Shown here in pieces: positions 41,575 through 51,394 of a stretch of 64,000 nt of DNA. This DNA comes from Prorocentrum cordatum (Eukaryota > Sar > Dinophyceae > Prorocentrales > Prorocentraceae): the NCBI GenBank assembly GCA_963575745.1, contig CAUYUJ010004334.1, positions 1 through 64,000 of the forward strand, in the 5' to 3' direction. Made by a program: the position numbers and the translations under genes. The first letter of the stretch is position 1. Each line of letters opens with the position of its first letter. The notes beneath the pieces are model-generated. The model was given only the letters and a program-made list of their open reading frames with translations. It did not search any database and had not been told where the DNA came from.

Positions 41575-42970
41575 CGACGACGAAGGGAGGATGGGCGGGG
41601 AGGGAAGGGGAGGGAAGGGGACGACACGGAGAACAGACAAGGGGGGGAGGTGTACACAGCAGGGTTCCGCAGCGGGCCGCGCCCGGCAGGGAGACCCCCC
41701 TTCCGCGCCTTCTCGGATCGCCTGCCGCTGCGCGTCTCCTGCCGGCGGCCCGGGCGAGGGGCCTCTCGAAAAAGGCAGGGGTCCAAGAGGGTCTCCTCCA
41801 CCTCTTCCCCCTCCTCCTCCTCCTCCTCCTCCTCCTCCTCCTCCTCCTCCTCCTCCTCCTCCTCCTCCCCCCGACAGCACGTGCCCAACCCCCTCGCGCA
41901 TCCAAGGGGGGACGATTGTTGCCCCATGGCTCGCGGAGCGCTCAGAGTTTCACCCTCCCAAGTTGCGCGCAAGCGATGGCGCCCCAGCGTCAGCGCCCTC
42001 GGGCGGGTATTGCACTTTCTCGCGGTGGCGTGGGTCGATGATCGAGACAGGGGGCGGGGGCGGAGGGGGCGAGGGCAAGCTTGAGAGATGTGTGAAGGTG
42101 AATGAAAGGAAGTGGCTAACGGAATGGAAGGCAGAGGAAGAAGGAAGGAATACCTTGACTGCGAGGAAACATTTGAAGCAACTGCCGATTCGAGACGTTC
42201 TGTCGTTGCCGGGGGGGGCATCCTAGTCAAGTTGGGGGGTGCGTGAAGGGCGGCAGCAGCGGCGCCCGCCGTCTCCCCGTCCACCTGCTCCTCGCCATCC
42301 CCCTCCTCCTCGTCCCCGAGCACCCCTTCCCTTTCGCGTTCCCCTCGTTCCCTCATCAGCCGCCGTGTTGTTCCCTTCGAACTCCTCTCCCACCCGCCTC
42401 CTCATTTCCATCCAGAGTAGATGGGAGGAAGGGGGAGGACTTAGGAAACGCAAACATGGATTAGGGCGCGTGGACTGGCGACGAGTCCCGCTCCCATCAA
42501 TCGTCGGCACGCTCCGTCGCCAAGTCGGCAGTGGCCGCATGCTTCGGAGAGCCATCCCAAGCAGTGGATCTGGCGCGCACGCTGCAGATCCACATACCGT
42601 CGGACCGAGGATGACCGAGGTATAAGATCGATGTCGGTTCGGGGAGGGTACCCTAAAGATTTTCGTGCGTGTTGGATGTTATTGTGCATCCGGCGGGGGG
42701 GGGCCTGGAATGCTCTTCATGTTGGCCAGCGGAGGGTCTTATTTGCTTGAAGGATGTTCTTATGTCCTAGGTCCGACTGTAGCTTGGCCGGCTTCTAAGG
42801 AGCCATTTGAGCGACGCAGGGAAGATTGCGTCGATTGCGCTGACATTCGCGCGTAAGCTGCCCGCCCGCATAAGGTCGCGCACAGACGCTCTCGTTCCCA
42901 ATGTGACGTGCCGCGCTGGCGGCCCGCGTAAGTTGCGGCGCAAGGCCGCTGCGCCATCCCGCGTAGGACC
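41575..42970. other. no gene; TCC tract
   Basis: TCC repeats at 41808-41868, otherwise GC-rich sequence with overlapping frames and no motif. Confidence 0.45.
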
Positions 42971-42989
42971 AGTTTCGGATCGTCGCTCA

Positions 42990-43385
42990 CCTGCCTTCTC
43001 AGAACTACCCCCGCCTTCTTGGAAGCCCCCCCCCCTCGCGCAATCCCCCCTCGCGGGCGCCGCCAGAGCTGCCCCATGCGACCCCCTGGCGTCTGCTCCT
43101 TGGTGCGGGCGCGGAGGACGCCGTGGGCTTCAAGCTGGCAGGGCCTTCGTCTCAGAAAGGGGGAGCCTTCTGAGAAAGGCCGCAGGGCTCTAAGAGGGCT
43201 CCTCAGAAGCTGGGAGGGCTTCTGAGTAGCCGCCTGCCTTCTCAGAAGGACACCGGCCTTCTGACGAGGCCAGCCCCCTCGTGCAATATCCCCCCCTCCC
43301 CCCGCGATGGCGCCAACGAAGCTGCCCCTGAGGCCCCCGCGGCGTCTGCTCCTCGGTGCCCAGCGCGGAGGGCGCTGGGCACCAC
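42990..43385. repeat. diverged tandem duplication, about 255-bp spacing
   Basis: CTGCCTTCTCAGAA, a GCCCCC(C)TCG run, CGCAATCCCCCC / TGCAATATCCCCCC, AGCTGCCCC and GGCGTCTGCTCCTTGGTGC / GGCGTCTGCTCCTCGGTGC occur in the same order at 42990-43110 and 43240-43360. TTCTGAGAAGG-type palindromes lie between. Confidence 0.65.
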
Positions 43386-43535
43386 ATCTGCAGTCGAGAC
43401 TGATTAGCATGTCGACCCTGCCCAATCGAGGGTACCCTCGTGTCCTGAGCTTCGCGACCCATGCCTTCTTGCATTCCTGTGGCAATCTGGCCCTCGGAAG
43501 GGTCTTGTGTCCTCTCGCGTGCCCTCTCCAATCAA

Positions 43536-43785
43536 CCCCGACTGTATCCGATCGGTCCGATTCGATATCCAGCGACGAGTCCGAACCCGACCCTCGCCAA
43601 TCAATGGTTCGGGTTGGCGGCGGGGGAAGGGTTCGGAACTCGTCGAATGCGTGGCGAAGTCCGAATCCTTCCCTCGCCTCCCATCGATTGAGGAGAATCC
43701 ATGGTTGGTGAGGGTAGGGTTCGGTAGTTGCCACCCAGATATCATTATCGAGTTCGGCCTGCCCGATCCTTTACAACCCGATGCT
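43536..43785. repeat. 250-bp imperfect palindrome (foldback)
   Basis: Arms pair around about 43657. Outer words are ATCCGATCGGTCCGATTCGA against its inverse near 43750. The middle arm CCGAACCCGACCCTCGCCAA (43579) pairs with TTGGTGAGGGTAGGGTTCGG (43704). The inner arm GGCGGGGGAAGGGTTCGGAA pairs with TCCGAATCCTTCCCTCGCC. It resembles a MITE or hairpin element; only one copy is seen. Confidence 0.75.
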
Positions 43786-43789
43786 TGCA

Positions 43790-44370
43790 TGGCGTTGTCA
43801 TCCTTGGCGCTTCCGATCCGATTCTGCTCCGTGGCCGTGCCGATGCATCATTCCTGTCCGACCCGATTCCCTAATGTGATGTTGACGATCTTGGGCAGCA
43901 GGTGTCGAGGTATTTTGGAGCGTCTGGGCCTCCTGGGGGCCACCTCCAGGGAGACCTCCCGGAGACCTCCCTTAGACTTCCCTGGGGACTCGGGGGGCAT
44001 CCTTTTGCTCTTGCGACTTATCCTGATCATCCTCTTCGTTTACCCATGTCCTTATATTCCGTCCCTCTGGTCGTCGTCCTCTTGATGCCGCTGCTCCTCT
44101 TCCTCCTCCTCCTCCTCCTCCTTCCCCTCCTCCTCCCCCGCATCCTCGACAACAGAAGTCATTACCTCCCCCCCGTCCTGGGTATCCTCATTCTCCTCCC
44201 TCCCCACGCCCCTCACTTTCCATTACCTTTTCGTCCGAGCAGCAGTAGACCACATGTGTTTCCGTGCACACCTTCCTGCTGTTCTCTTCCGAGGATGGGG
44301 TTCATACATATCCGCCGCCTTGGGAAATCGTTATTCCTGGACGGATGCAGTCGGGTGGCCAGGGCCCAAC
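43790..44370. other. no gene; TCC patches
   Basis: Pyrimidine-rich patches at 44085-44145. Nothing coding is supported. Confidence 0.4.
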
Positions 44371-44371
44371 A

Positions 44372-44455
44372 TACATATATATATATATACATACATACAT
44401 ACATACATACATACAGACAGACATACATACATACATACATATATATATACACACC
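44372..44455. repeat. CATA tetranucleotide microsatellite
   Basis: ATACATACATACATACATAC runs flanked by TATATA. Confidence 0.97.
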
Positions 44456-44524
44456 TATGCGACCACCCTTCGGGTGATAAGGAGGTTGTGGGGGGGGAGG
44501 GGGGGGAACCAACATCTGACTCAA

Positions 44525-44935
44525 TTGACCGCACTATCGATCTTACTCAACGGGACACCACGGGACACCACGGGACACTTGTTGTCGATCTCGCTATCGA
44601 TCTCATTATCGATCTCATTCAACGGGACACCACGGGCCACCACGGGACACCGCGGGACACCTCTCGATCTCATTATCGGTCTCGCTATCGATCTCACCAT
44701 CGATCTCACTCAGCGAGACACCACGGGACACCTCGGGACACCACACCGATCTCACGATCGATCTCACTCAACGGGACACCACGGGACACCACGCGACACC
44801 TGTCGATCTCACTATCGATCTCACTATCGATCTCGTGTTTGGGGACACCACGGGACACGGGGCACCACATCGATCTCAGTATCGATCTCACTATCGATCT
44901 CACTCAACGGGACACCACAGGACACCGCTAGGGCC
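44525..44935. repeat. compound tandem repeat: GGGACACCAC plus ATCGATCTCACT
   Basis: Two words alternate: a 10-mer ACGGGACACC repeated two to four times, and a 12-mer ATCGATCTCACT repeated two to three times. Together they form blocks of 50-100 bases over about 400 bases. Each 12-mer carries the palindrome ATCGAT. Confidence 0.92.
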
Positions 44936-45715
44936 ACCGCCGGACGGACGGACGGAGGAGAAACATTTCTCTTGACTTCGTCCTAGCATCGGCGGGTTCA
45001 TTTCTCTCGCGCGCCCACGCAGCTTCGCCTCGCCCGTCACGCACGACACGAACGAAACGAAACGATTTCGCGGTTGGGGGTCTCCGTTCCATTGCGATCT
45101 CTCCCCCCAACCTCCGATGACGTGCGTGCATGGGGTCCTGGGACACCGGTTCCCGACATGTTGGATGTGTACAAAGTCCAGCCTCGAATCCTTGGGCGTG
45201 CATGCAAGGTGCGTGTGTGCGAGGACAGGAGGAAATAATTGACGTCATTGCCACCCTCCGTGGGTGTAACCTTCAATTGCAACGGCCCTGGGAATCTATT
45301 TCTTGGGGCCAGCAGCGTGGTTGCGCTGGGGATGGCCATGCAGCCTATCTTTGCAGGCTCGGCAGCTTGCCGCGGCCATGACCTGAAGGACACGGGTCGT
45401 AAGATTGTTCACCGTTTTCCTGTTCATGGAGCCTTCCCCGCTGGCCGCAGGACCGTCGATTCACGATCCCAGGGCAAAGCCCTGGGGAAAAGGCCCAGCT
45501 CCTCTCGAGCTGGGCAGCGCCTGCGTCGCCAGCTCCTCTCGAGCTAATAGCGTGCGTGCGCAGGCCGTGCGCAGCCCGGGGCGGGAGTGGATTCCAGGTG
45601 CAAGGCCTCGGTCACTTGCAGGGGCGCGAAGAGGATCTCGATTCGCGCGCTCTTTCGTCGAGCTCGTCTCGAAGCGTTTCAAGCGTTTTACGGGCACCCG
45701 TGAGGACCCAATCGT
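44936..45715. other. no supportable gene; small hairpin repeat
   Basis: CAGCTCCTCTCGAGCT occurs at about 45499 and 45530, the first inside the hairpin CCCAGCTCCTCTCGAGCTGG. A frame with a hydrophobic stretch (FLGASSVVALGMAMQPIFAG, about 45300) has no supporting context. Confidence 0.4.
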
Positions 45716-45719
45716 TCCT

Positions 45720-45950
45720 TCAGGACAATCCTGGAGGCCTCGCGCGGCGCGTAATAGTAGTATCATCTAGTCCACACGTCAGCTCCGTGGGCTGCGGGTC
45801 GACGCTCGCGCGGCGATGCTCCTGAGTCGGTCCGACGTAAATCCGACGTCATTTCGACGTAGTCCGACGTGAACCCGACGTACATCCGACGTGGATCCGA
45901 CATACATCGGGTCTCAAGTTGCCGCGCGAGGTTTCCAGGATTTTCCTCGT
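45720..45950. mobile_element. TIR family 4, copy 2 (231 bp)
   Basis: It starts AGGACAATCCTGGAGGCCTC and ends, in inverse, ACGAGGAAAATCCTGGAAAC. The interior is the same as at 11507-11738 (TAATAGTAGTATCATCTAGT, GTCGACGCTCGCGCGGCGAT), with a CCGACGT heptamer cluster at about 45828-45905. Non-coding. Confidence 0.85.
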
Positions 45951-45954
45951 GACA

Positions 45955-47120
45955 GTCGGTGCCAGCTTATCGCGCACGGCGGGGCACGGCATCTGCGCTG
46001 AGCATGGCAAGCGTGGACTCCCTCGCAGGGGCACGGCGGTAGCCGTCAGTTTCTGATCGTCGTTTCGACTAGGCCGCGTCTCTTTTGTCCACAGACGGGC
46101 AGGGCTGCACAGCGCGCGTGCTCGATCCGCGGGATCTTTACCTCTGTGGTCGGCAGCACGTGTGACGGACAGCGTTCTCGTACACCATGTCGACTACTCT
46201 GGGTTTCTTAATAAGCATGGGGGGGTACCCCCCCGACGGGGGTCAACCTCGCCTCGTCGTCGCGCCGCGACGGGGGTCGGAGCGCCTTCTGCGCGCGGTT
46301 GCTGCCCGCGACGGGGGTCGATGTGGGGCTGTCGGCGGGGGCGACGCCCTTCCGACGCTTACTAAGAAACTCGGAGTATTCTGTTGTGAGGCTTACCGTG
46401 GCTTCGCAGCATACCAATCGTGAAATACCGATTGTTATGGTCACGTCATATGGAATGTCGACTGTAAGCAGCAGGAGCACGAGGCAGGTGTTTGATATGT
46501 TGGTGAGACCTGTCCAGTACACACACACACTGAAGCATGATTTGGGCAAACGATTCCAGGCAGGAGGGCCACATCGGGGGATGAGTATGATTTTACTGAT
46601 TGTGGGGAGGGGAGCGAAAATGGAGGATCCTGCGAGGATAATGGACGTTATTCGGATTACGACAGTTACGGTTGATGATAATGTTGGGGGGAAAGGTTTG
46701 GGGAACACGTATGGTGGAATAGTGGGTATGTAGCACGAGGTGCAGGAGGAATCATATCAGGGAGTGGTCGATCGGGAGAGTTATGGAGCTGCGGCGTAAC
46801 GAGGATGAGCTGAAGCAAATTATAAACAATCAGGAGCATCAGCAAGAGCACCAAGGTGCGGAAGGGGCAGGATGAGGACAGTGATGAGAAGCACGCGGAG
46901 CGCGGATGAGGATGCCGAGGGAAGAGTACGAGTGAGGATGACGAGTAAGGCGGCGGCGGAGGAGGAGGAGCGGGGATTGATGGAACCCCTTGCCCAGCGG
47001 CGCGGTAACCTCTGCCAGCGCCGCTGGGCTGGAAGCATTGCTGTCCAGAAGCCCTCGCTGCGGGCGCGCGTTACGCAGCAGGCATTAGGACGCAGTCCGG
47101 ATTTTCATTCTGGGGACTTT
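45955..47120. other. no supportable gene
   Basis: CGACGGGGGTCGG-type words repeat at 46230-46320. A frame at 46585-46680 reads DEYDFTDCGEGSENGGSCED, acidic and Cys-containing but isolated. A GGA patch lies at 46955-46970. Confidence 0.4.
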
Positions 47121-47125
47121 CGGCC

Positions 47126-47267
47126 GGGGCTAGGACGATGATAAATTCGTTCCAGAGCGTTCCGGAACGCTCCGAGCAGGCCGCGGCGCCCGTGACTTCC
47201 TCCAGAGCCGCTGGGTCTCAGAGATTCCCGATCCATCCTCACCCGGTTTGATCCTCGTCCTGGCCTT
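47126..47267. mobile_element. TIR family 3, copy 2 (142 bp)
   Basis: It begins GGGGCTAGGACGATGAT and ends, in inverse, AAGGCCAGGACGAGGAT. The interior has GTTCCAGAGCGTTCCGG and GAGCCGCTGGGTCTCAGAG. A short shared tail (TTAGGGGTGGA(G/C)CAGGAGGAGT, AGCAGACGAGCC) follows both this copy and the one at 48325. Confidence 0.8.
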
Positions 47268-47460
47268 GCTTAGGGGTGGAGCAGGAGGAGTGAGCAGACG
47301 AGCCTCAGAGATTTTCGCTCTGGCTTCGTCGTAGACGCACCATCGAGTTCGCAGGCCTGCCTTCCCAGCCCCTGGGCTCCCCTCGGGGGCCGGGGCGCAG
47401 CGCACCAGGCTCTCTCGTGAAGTGAGAGCGGCCGTCGGCCCGAGGCTCGAGGGACCTCGA

Positions 47461-47629
47461 GAGTTAAGTCGGGCCTGTCCCTGTACAGGAGGAACATTCA
47501 AATATAGTCCCAAAATAGTCTGGGGGCGATTTTGTTTCTGGTATTTTTTGACTGTTTCGGAGTATGTGTTGAGTCCTGGTGATTTTCCGCCCGACATCTG
47601 CCTGTAGGGGGACATGCCCGACCTAACTC
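47461..47629. mobile_element. TIR family 1, copy B (169 bp)
   Basis: The ends GAGTTAAGTCGGGCCTGTCC and, in inverse, GAGTTAGGTCGGGCATGTCC match over 20 bases with few differences. The interior has ATAGTCTGGGGGCGATTTTG, shared with the other copies. This is the cleanest terminal pair of the family. Confidence 0.88.
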
Positions 47630-47672
47630 TAGAATGGCGCGAGAGGGGGAGGAGGAATACAATCAACGCGCT

Positions 47673-47818
47673 CAGTAAGGACGCGCCCTGCAATCTAGGG
47701 TACCCTTGTGTCCTTGCCTCTGCGGCCCGTCCTTTGCCGTTTTCGCTTGTCGCCCGCCGCCCCAAAAATCCGACTTCGGCATCCAGGGGCATTGCGTCCT
47801 GACCACCCGTCCTCAATG
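47673..47818. mobile_element. TIR family 5, copy 2 (146 bp)
   Basis: The left end is CAGTAAGGACGCGC and the right end, in inverse, is CATTGAGGACGGGT. The interior CGCCCGCCGCCCCAAAAATC and CGACTTCGGCATCCAGGGGC matches 9584-9730. Confidence 0.78.
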
Positions 47819-47829
47819 TACGTTTTGAC

Positions 47830-48320
47830 TGTAGAGGAGGGTGGGTAGCAAGGTTAGCAACGAAGGAAACGGGTCCAACGATTGTTTCTCCGCTCTTGGA
47901 CCCTCCGCTCTCCACGGGAGGAGAATGCTCAGGAGGAGAGCTGGCCCTGGCGGAAGGGCCCACCCAGGGTCCTTGAACACGTTTCCCTCGGGTTTCGTTT
48001 GCTCCGTGCCGCAGGAGTGATGACAGTGATGGGGGCGAGGAGGGGGTGAGGAGGGGGAGGAGGGGGAGGAGGGGGAGGAGGAGGAGGAGGACGACGAGGA
48101 GGAGGACTAGGAAGAGGACGAGGAGGAGGATGATGAGGAGGAGGCGGGAGACCACTTGTGGTGCACCTGTGCGCCTCACGAGTATAGTGCCTCTCCGCTC
48201 CCCTTCATTTTCGGTCACCCGCCATGCTCTGGCTGCTTTTCCGCCGCGCCGGGCGAGACGGAGGCGGAGGAGGAAGTGCAGGAGGAGCGAGAGGGGGTGT
48301 ATGAGGCGGGGGGGAAGGTC
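47830..48320. other. no gene; GGA tract
   Basis: GGA and GGGGGA repeats at 48038-48145. Nothing coding is supported. Confidence 0.5.
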
Positions 48321-48324
48321 GGGC

Positions 48325-48495
48325 GGGGCTAGGACGAGGATAAATCCATTCCAGAGCCTTCCGGGACGCTTTCTGAGCGTTCCGGAATGCTCTGAGAAGG
48401 CCGCGGCGTCCGACGTCCGAGGCATCCCTCAGAGCCGCCAGATCTCAGGGATTTCCGATTCATTCTCACCCGATATGTTCTTCGTCCTGGCTTCG
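48325..48495. mobile_element. TIR family 3, copy 3 (171 bp)
   Basis: It begins GGGGCTAGGACGAGGATAAA and ends, in inverse, GAAGCCAGGACGAAGAAC. The interior has CATTCCAGAGCCTTCCGG, GCTCTGAGAAGGCCGCGGCG and GAGCCGCCAGATCTCAGGG. Confidence 0.8.
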
Positions 48496-48733
48496 TTTAG
48501 GGGTGGACCAGGAGGAGTAAGCAGACGAGCCACACTCGGGGGGGCTCTGATCCCTAACACCCCCCTGGGGTCCCGTCGGCTTCGGCAGCCCTCTCGGGAG
48601 ATCGTCGACACGATGAGTTCCCGCCACAGATGGACCCATCTTGCGGGGTCTTCGATCCTCCTCCTTATTGTGAATTACCTCTCCTCACCCTGCTCTTCGT
48701 CTGGAGGAAGGGAGGAGGAGTGCAGTCAACCCG

Positions 48734-48880
48734 CATAGTAAGGATAAAGCGACTTTCCAAGATTACCCTGGCATCTCTCCCCTTCGGCCCATCCTTGGCC
48801 GCTTTCGCTGGACGCGCCCCGCTCGCAAAGCGTCGACATGGCCTTCCAAGGCCTTCTTATCCTTATCGTGCGTCCTTGTG
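48734..48880. mobile_element. TIR family 5, copy 3 (147 bp)
   Basis: The left end CATAGTAAGGATAAAGCG and the right end, in inverse, CACAAGGACGCACGATAAGG form a weak terminal pair. The interior word order follows the other two copies, with CTTTCGCTGGACGCGCCCCG and CCTTCCAAGG. Confidence 0.65.
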
Positions 48881-48889
48881 AACTGCAAT

Positions 48890-49396
48890 TGGAGGAGGCG
48901 GATGAGGGGAAGATGGGGAGGGCGAAGGAGGAGGGGAGTTGGACAGGAGGAGGAGAAGCAGGACGAGTTGGGGATGAGAAGCAGGATGAGCAGGAGGCCT
49001 TCTCTTCATGGTCCTGTCTTTGTTCGTCTGGAGGAGGGAGGAAGAACAGTAGGAAGAGGAGAAAAGAAGGGGAGGACGAGAGGAGGAGGAGGAGGAAATG
49101 ACAACGCGCACCATGTCAGTAACAAGACCAATTCAATGCATGCTTCCGCGTGTGCTTGTGCGTTCAGTAGCGCGTGTCGAGCTGGTCTGGCTACCAGATT
49201 AGCGACGTGCAAAAGGAGGAGAGGAGGCAGGAAGCAGGAGGGGAGGAATGAGAACAAGTGAGAGCATGAGCTGGTGGCGAATGAGAGGGGAAATTGGGAG
49301 ATGAACAGGGAGAGGGGAGGAGGAGGAATCGAAGGACAAGGAGGAGGAAGAGGAGGAGGAGGAGGAGGAGGAGGAGGAGGAGAAGGAGGAAGAGGA
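48890..49396. other. no gene; purine-rich, GGA tract at end
   Basis: GGA repeats at 49335-49396 run into the assembly gap. No coding region is supported. Confidence 0.5.
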
Positions 49397-49496
49397 NNNN
49401 NNNNNNNNNNNNNNNNNNNNNNNNNNNNNNNNNNNNNNNNNNNNNNNNNNNNNNNNNNNNNNNNNNNNNNNNNNNNNNNNNNNNNNNNNNNNNNNN
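49397..49496. other. assembly gap, 100 N
   Basis: Exactly 100 N, the conventional length for a gap of unknown size. It begins inside a GGA tract, a usual cause of assembly breaks. Confidence 0.98.
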
Positions 49497-49499
49497 CGG

Positions 49500-49850
49500 C
49501 CGCGCGCGGCCTCCCGCGGGCCAGGTCTCGAGGCACGCCTCCGTGCCTCCGTCGCGGTGCGCCTCCGCGTCGGCCACCCCCACGGCGCGGAGCCCGAGGC
49601 GCGCGCTGTGGCCCCGCGCCGCTGCCACGGCCCGCGGCGCTGGGGGCTCGACTGCCCCAGGGTGTCGACCCAGGGGAGGAGGGGGAGGGGGGCGCTGATC
49701 GAGGAGGATAGTAGGAGGAGGAGGAGGAGGAGGAGGGAGGGGGAGGGAGGACCGTGATTGAGGATGAGAGGGAGGAGGAGGAGGAGGATGAGCAGGAGGA
49801 GGACCAGAGTAACGCCACAGGTGTATCAGCGCTGCTGTACATCACTCTCT
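49500..49850. other. GC-rich sequence and GGA tract
   Basis: Very GC-rich to about 49670, then GGA repeats at 49715-49800. No gene. Confidence 0.6.
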
Positions 49851-49855
49851 AGTCT

Positions 49856-50014
49856 TAGGTCGGGCCTGTTGCTCGACAGGAGGAAGATTCAGCAAATAGT
49901 AAAACAATACTCTGGGGACAATGTGTTGATTATGCTTGATCATTTTTTGTAACATTTGTAGTTTCTCGTATGAAAAAACAAATCCGTCCAACATTCGCAT
50001 GTATGCCCGACCAA
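49856..50014. mobile_element. TIR family 1, copy C (159 bp)
   Basis: The left end TAGGTCGGGCCTGTTGC, with CAGGAGGAAGATTCAGCAAA, and the right end, in inverse, TTTGGTCGGGCATAC. The interior holds CAAATAGTAAAACAATACTC and TGGGGACAATGTGTTG, the family core. Confidence 0.8.
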
Positions 50015-50074
50015 ATGCTGGGCCAGAGCCGACTTCGACAGACCGGGCATCGGTCGGGCATTTGTTAGGCTCAC

Positions 50075-50281
50075 GGGCAACGATCGGGGGTGATAGGCAT
50101 AGGTGGGGATGCATCCACCCCCAATCGCCCACTCACCGCCGAGAGGGGCCCCCCATAGCCCCAACCTGCCCAGGAACGTGCGGCTTCACTATCGGGGGCC
50201 CATCGCCGATCTATCGGCGATGTATCGCCGATTCCGGGTCGATGTTGACCCCCCTATGCCTATCCCTCCCTGTCGTTGCCC
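50075..50281. mobile_element. TIR family 2, copy 2 (207 bp)
   Basis: The left end GGGCAACGATCGGGGGTGAT and the right end, in inverse, GGGCAACGACAGGGAGGGAT; both continue AGGCATAGG. The interior CGATCTATCGGCGATGTATC and CCCCAACCTGCCCAGGAA is shared with 30968-31183. CTCA occurs just outside both ends (50069-50072 and 50283-50286), a possible 4-bp target duplication. Confidence 0.88.
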
Positions 50282-50289
50282 CTCATAGG

Positions 50290-50848
50290 CGAGGACTATC
50301 GAGGAGCATCTTGGATCACCCAGCAACAAACACGCACGGAGTCGAAGCATGCACGGAGAATGGACGTCCGAGCGATGGCGAGGGGTTGTGCAGATGTTCG
50401 TGTCTCCTGTGGTCCGTCTGGCTTGCGTGTCAGCGTCCGCCGGCTTCTCGTCACCTAGTTCGGTTGGGGGTGACCTGCGCTGACTCTGAGCTCCTCTGCA
50501 AGCTCTGCATCCCTTGCGCCATTCCAGCTTCCCCTCTGTCCATCATGTTCCCTGTGTGTCCTCCTTTGCCCCGCGCAATCGAGACCATGGGTTGTTCTCT
50601 CTTCCTTTCCCTTTCCTCACTCTTATCCTGGCGATTTTCGCCACCGCTGGGTCACATATGGCAGTGAGCTACAAGGACGCCGCTTCGAAGTGACCCAAAA
50701 CAGCTGTTGAGAAGCAAGAGTTGATTGAGGATAGGGGCCTGGCTCGACCTGCCACGACAGTCACAATAGGCACACAGGTTGCAAGAGGAGGAGGATGAGC
50801 AGGAGAGTATCGAGGACGCGCGGTAAGTGGCCACCACAATCGCAATTG
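50290..50848. other. no supportable feature
   Basis: Mixed sequence without repeat or coding signal. Confidence 0.4.
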
Positions 50849-50849
50849 G

Positions 50850-51390
50850 TGGCGAAGTTAACGTCACCGTTTTCGTGGCCATTCGTGTCGCCCTTCGCGT
50901 CGTCATTCATGTCGCCGTTCGTGTCGCAGTTCGTGTCGCCATTCATGTCGCCGTTCGTTTCGCCGTTAGTGTCGCCATTCGTGTCGACGTTATTGTTTAT
51001 TCGTGTCGCCAGTCGGGTCGCCGTTAGTGCAGTGGCGTCGCCAATAGTGTCGCCATCCAGGGCGGGGGAAATCGCAGGTTCGAACCGAACACGCGAGCAT
51101 CGACACAAACCCAACAATACGAATTCGATTGTGCATGGCAAGGGATTTATGCTTCTTCCGATTAATGATTGTGGCCGCGGCTAGGCCTCTGCTGAAATCG
51201 TGTAGCCTGTCATGTCTCCATTTGTGTTGTCGCCACCGTGCTTTAGTGTCACCGTTCGTGTCGCCACTCGTGTCGCCGTTATTGCCGCCATTCGTGTCGC
51301 CGTTCGCGTCGCCATTCGTGTGGCCGCAAGTGTCGATTAGTGTGACCAGTAGTGTCGCTATTGATATCGCCATTCGTGTCGCTGGTGGGC
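50850..51390. repeat. 12-bp GTCGCCATTCGT tandem repeat, two blocks
   Basis: GTCGCC(A/G)TTCGT and variants repeat every 12 bases at 50867-51015 and again at 51245-51385, with about 230 bases of other sequence between. The minus strand reads Asn-Gly-Asp-Thr repeats through each block, a consequence of the 12-base period. Stops and the break between blocks argue against a protein. Confidence 0.9.
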
Positions 51391-51394
51391 CCCT

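Noticed and set aside
40461-42041. Long poly-Met, poly-Ile and poly-His frames
   Set aside because: They come from GAT trinucleotide repeats.
50761-51141. Asn-Gly-Asp-Thr repeat protein on the minus strand
   Set aside because: A 12-bp DNA repeat suffices to explain it; there is no conserved non-repeat domain.
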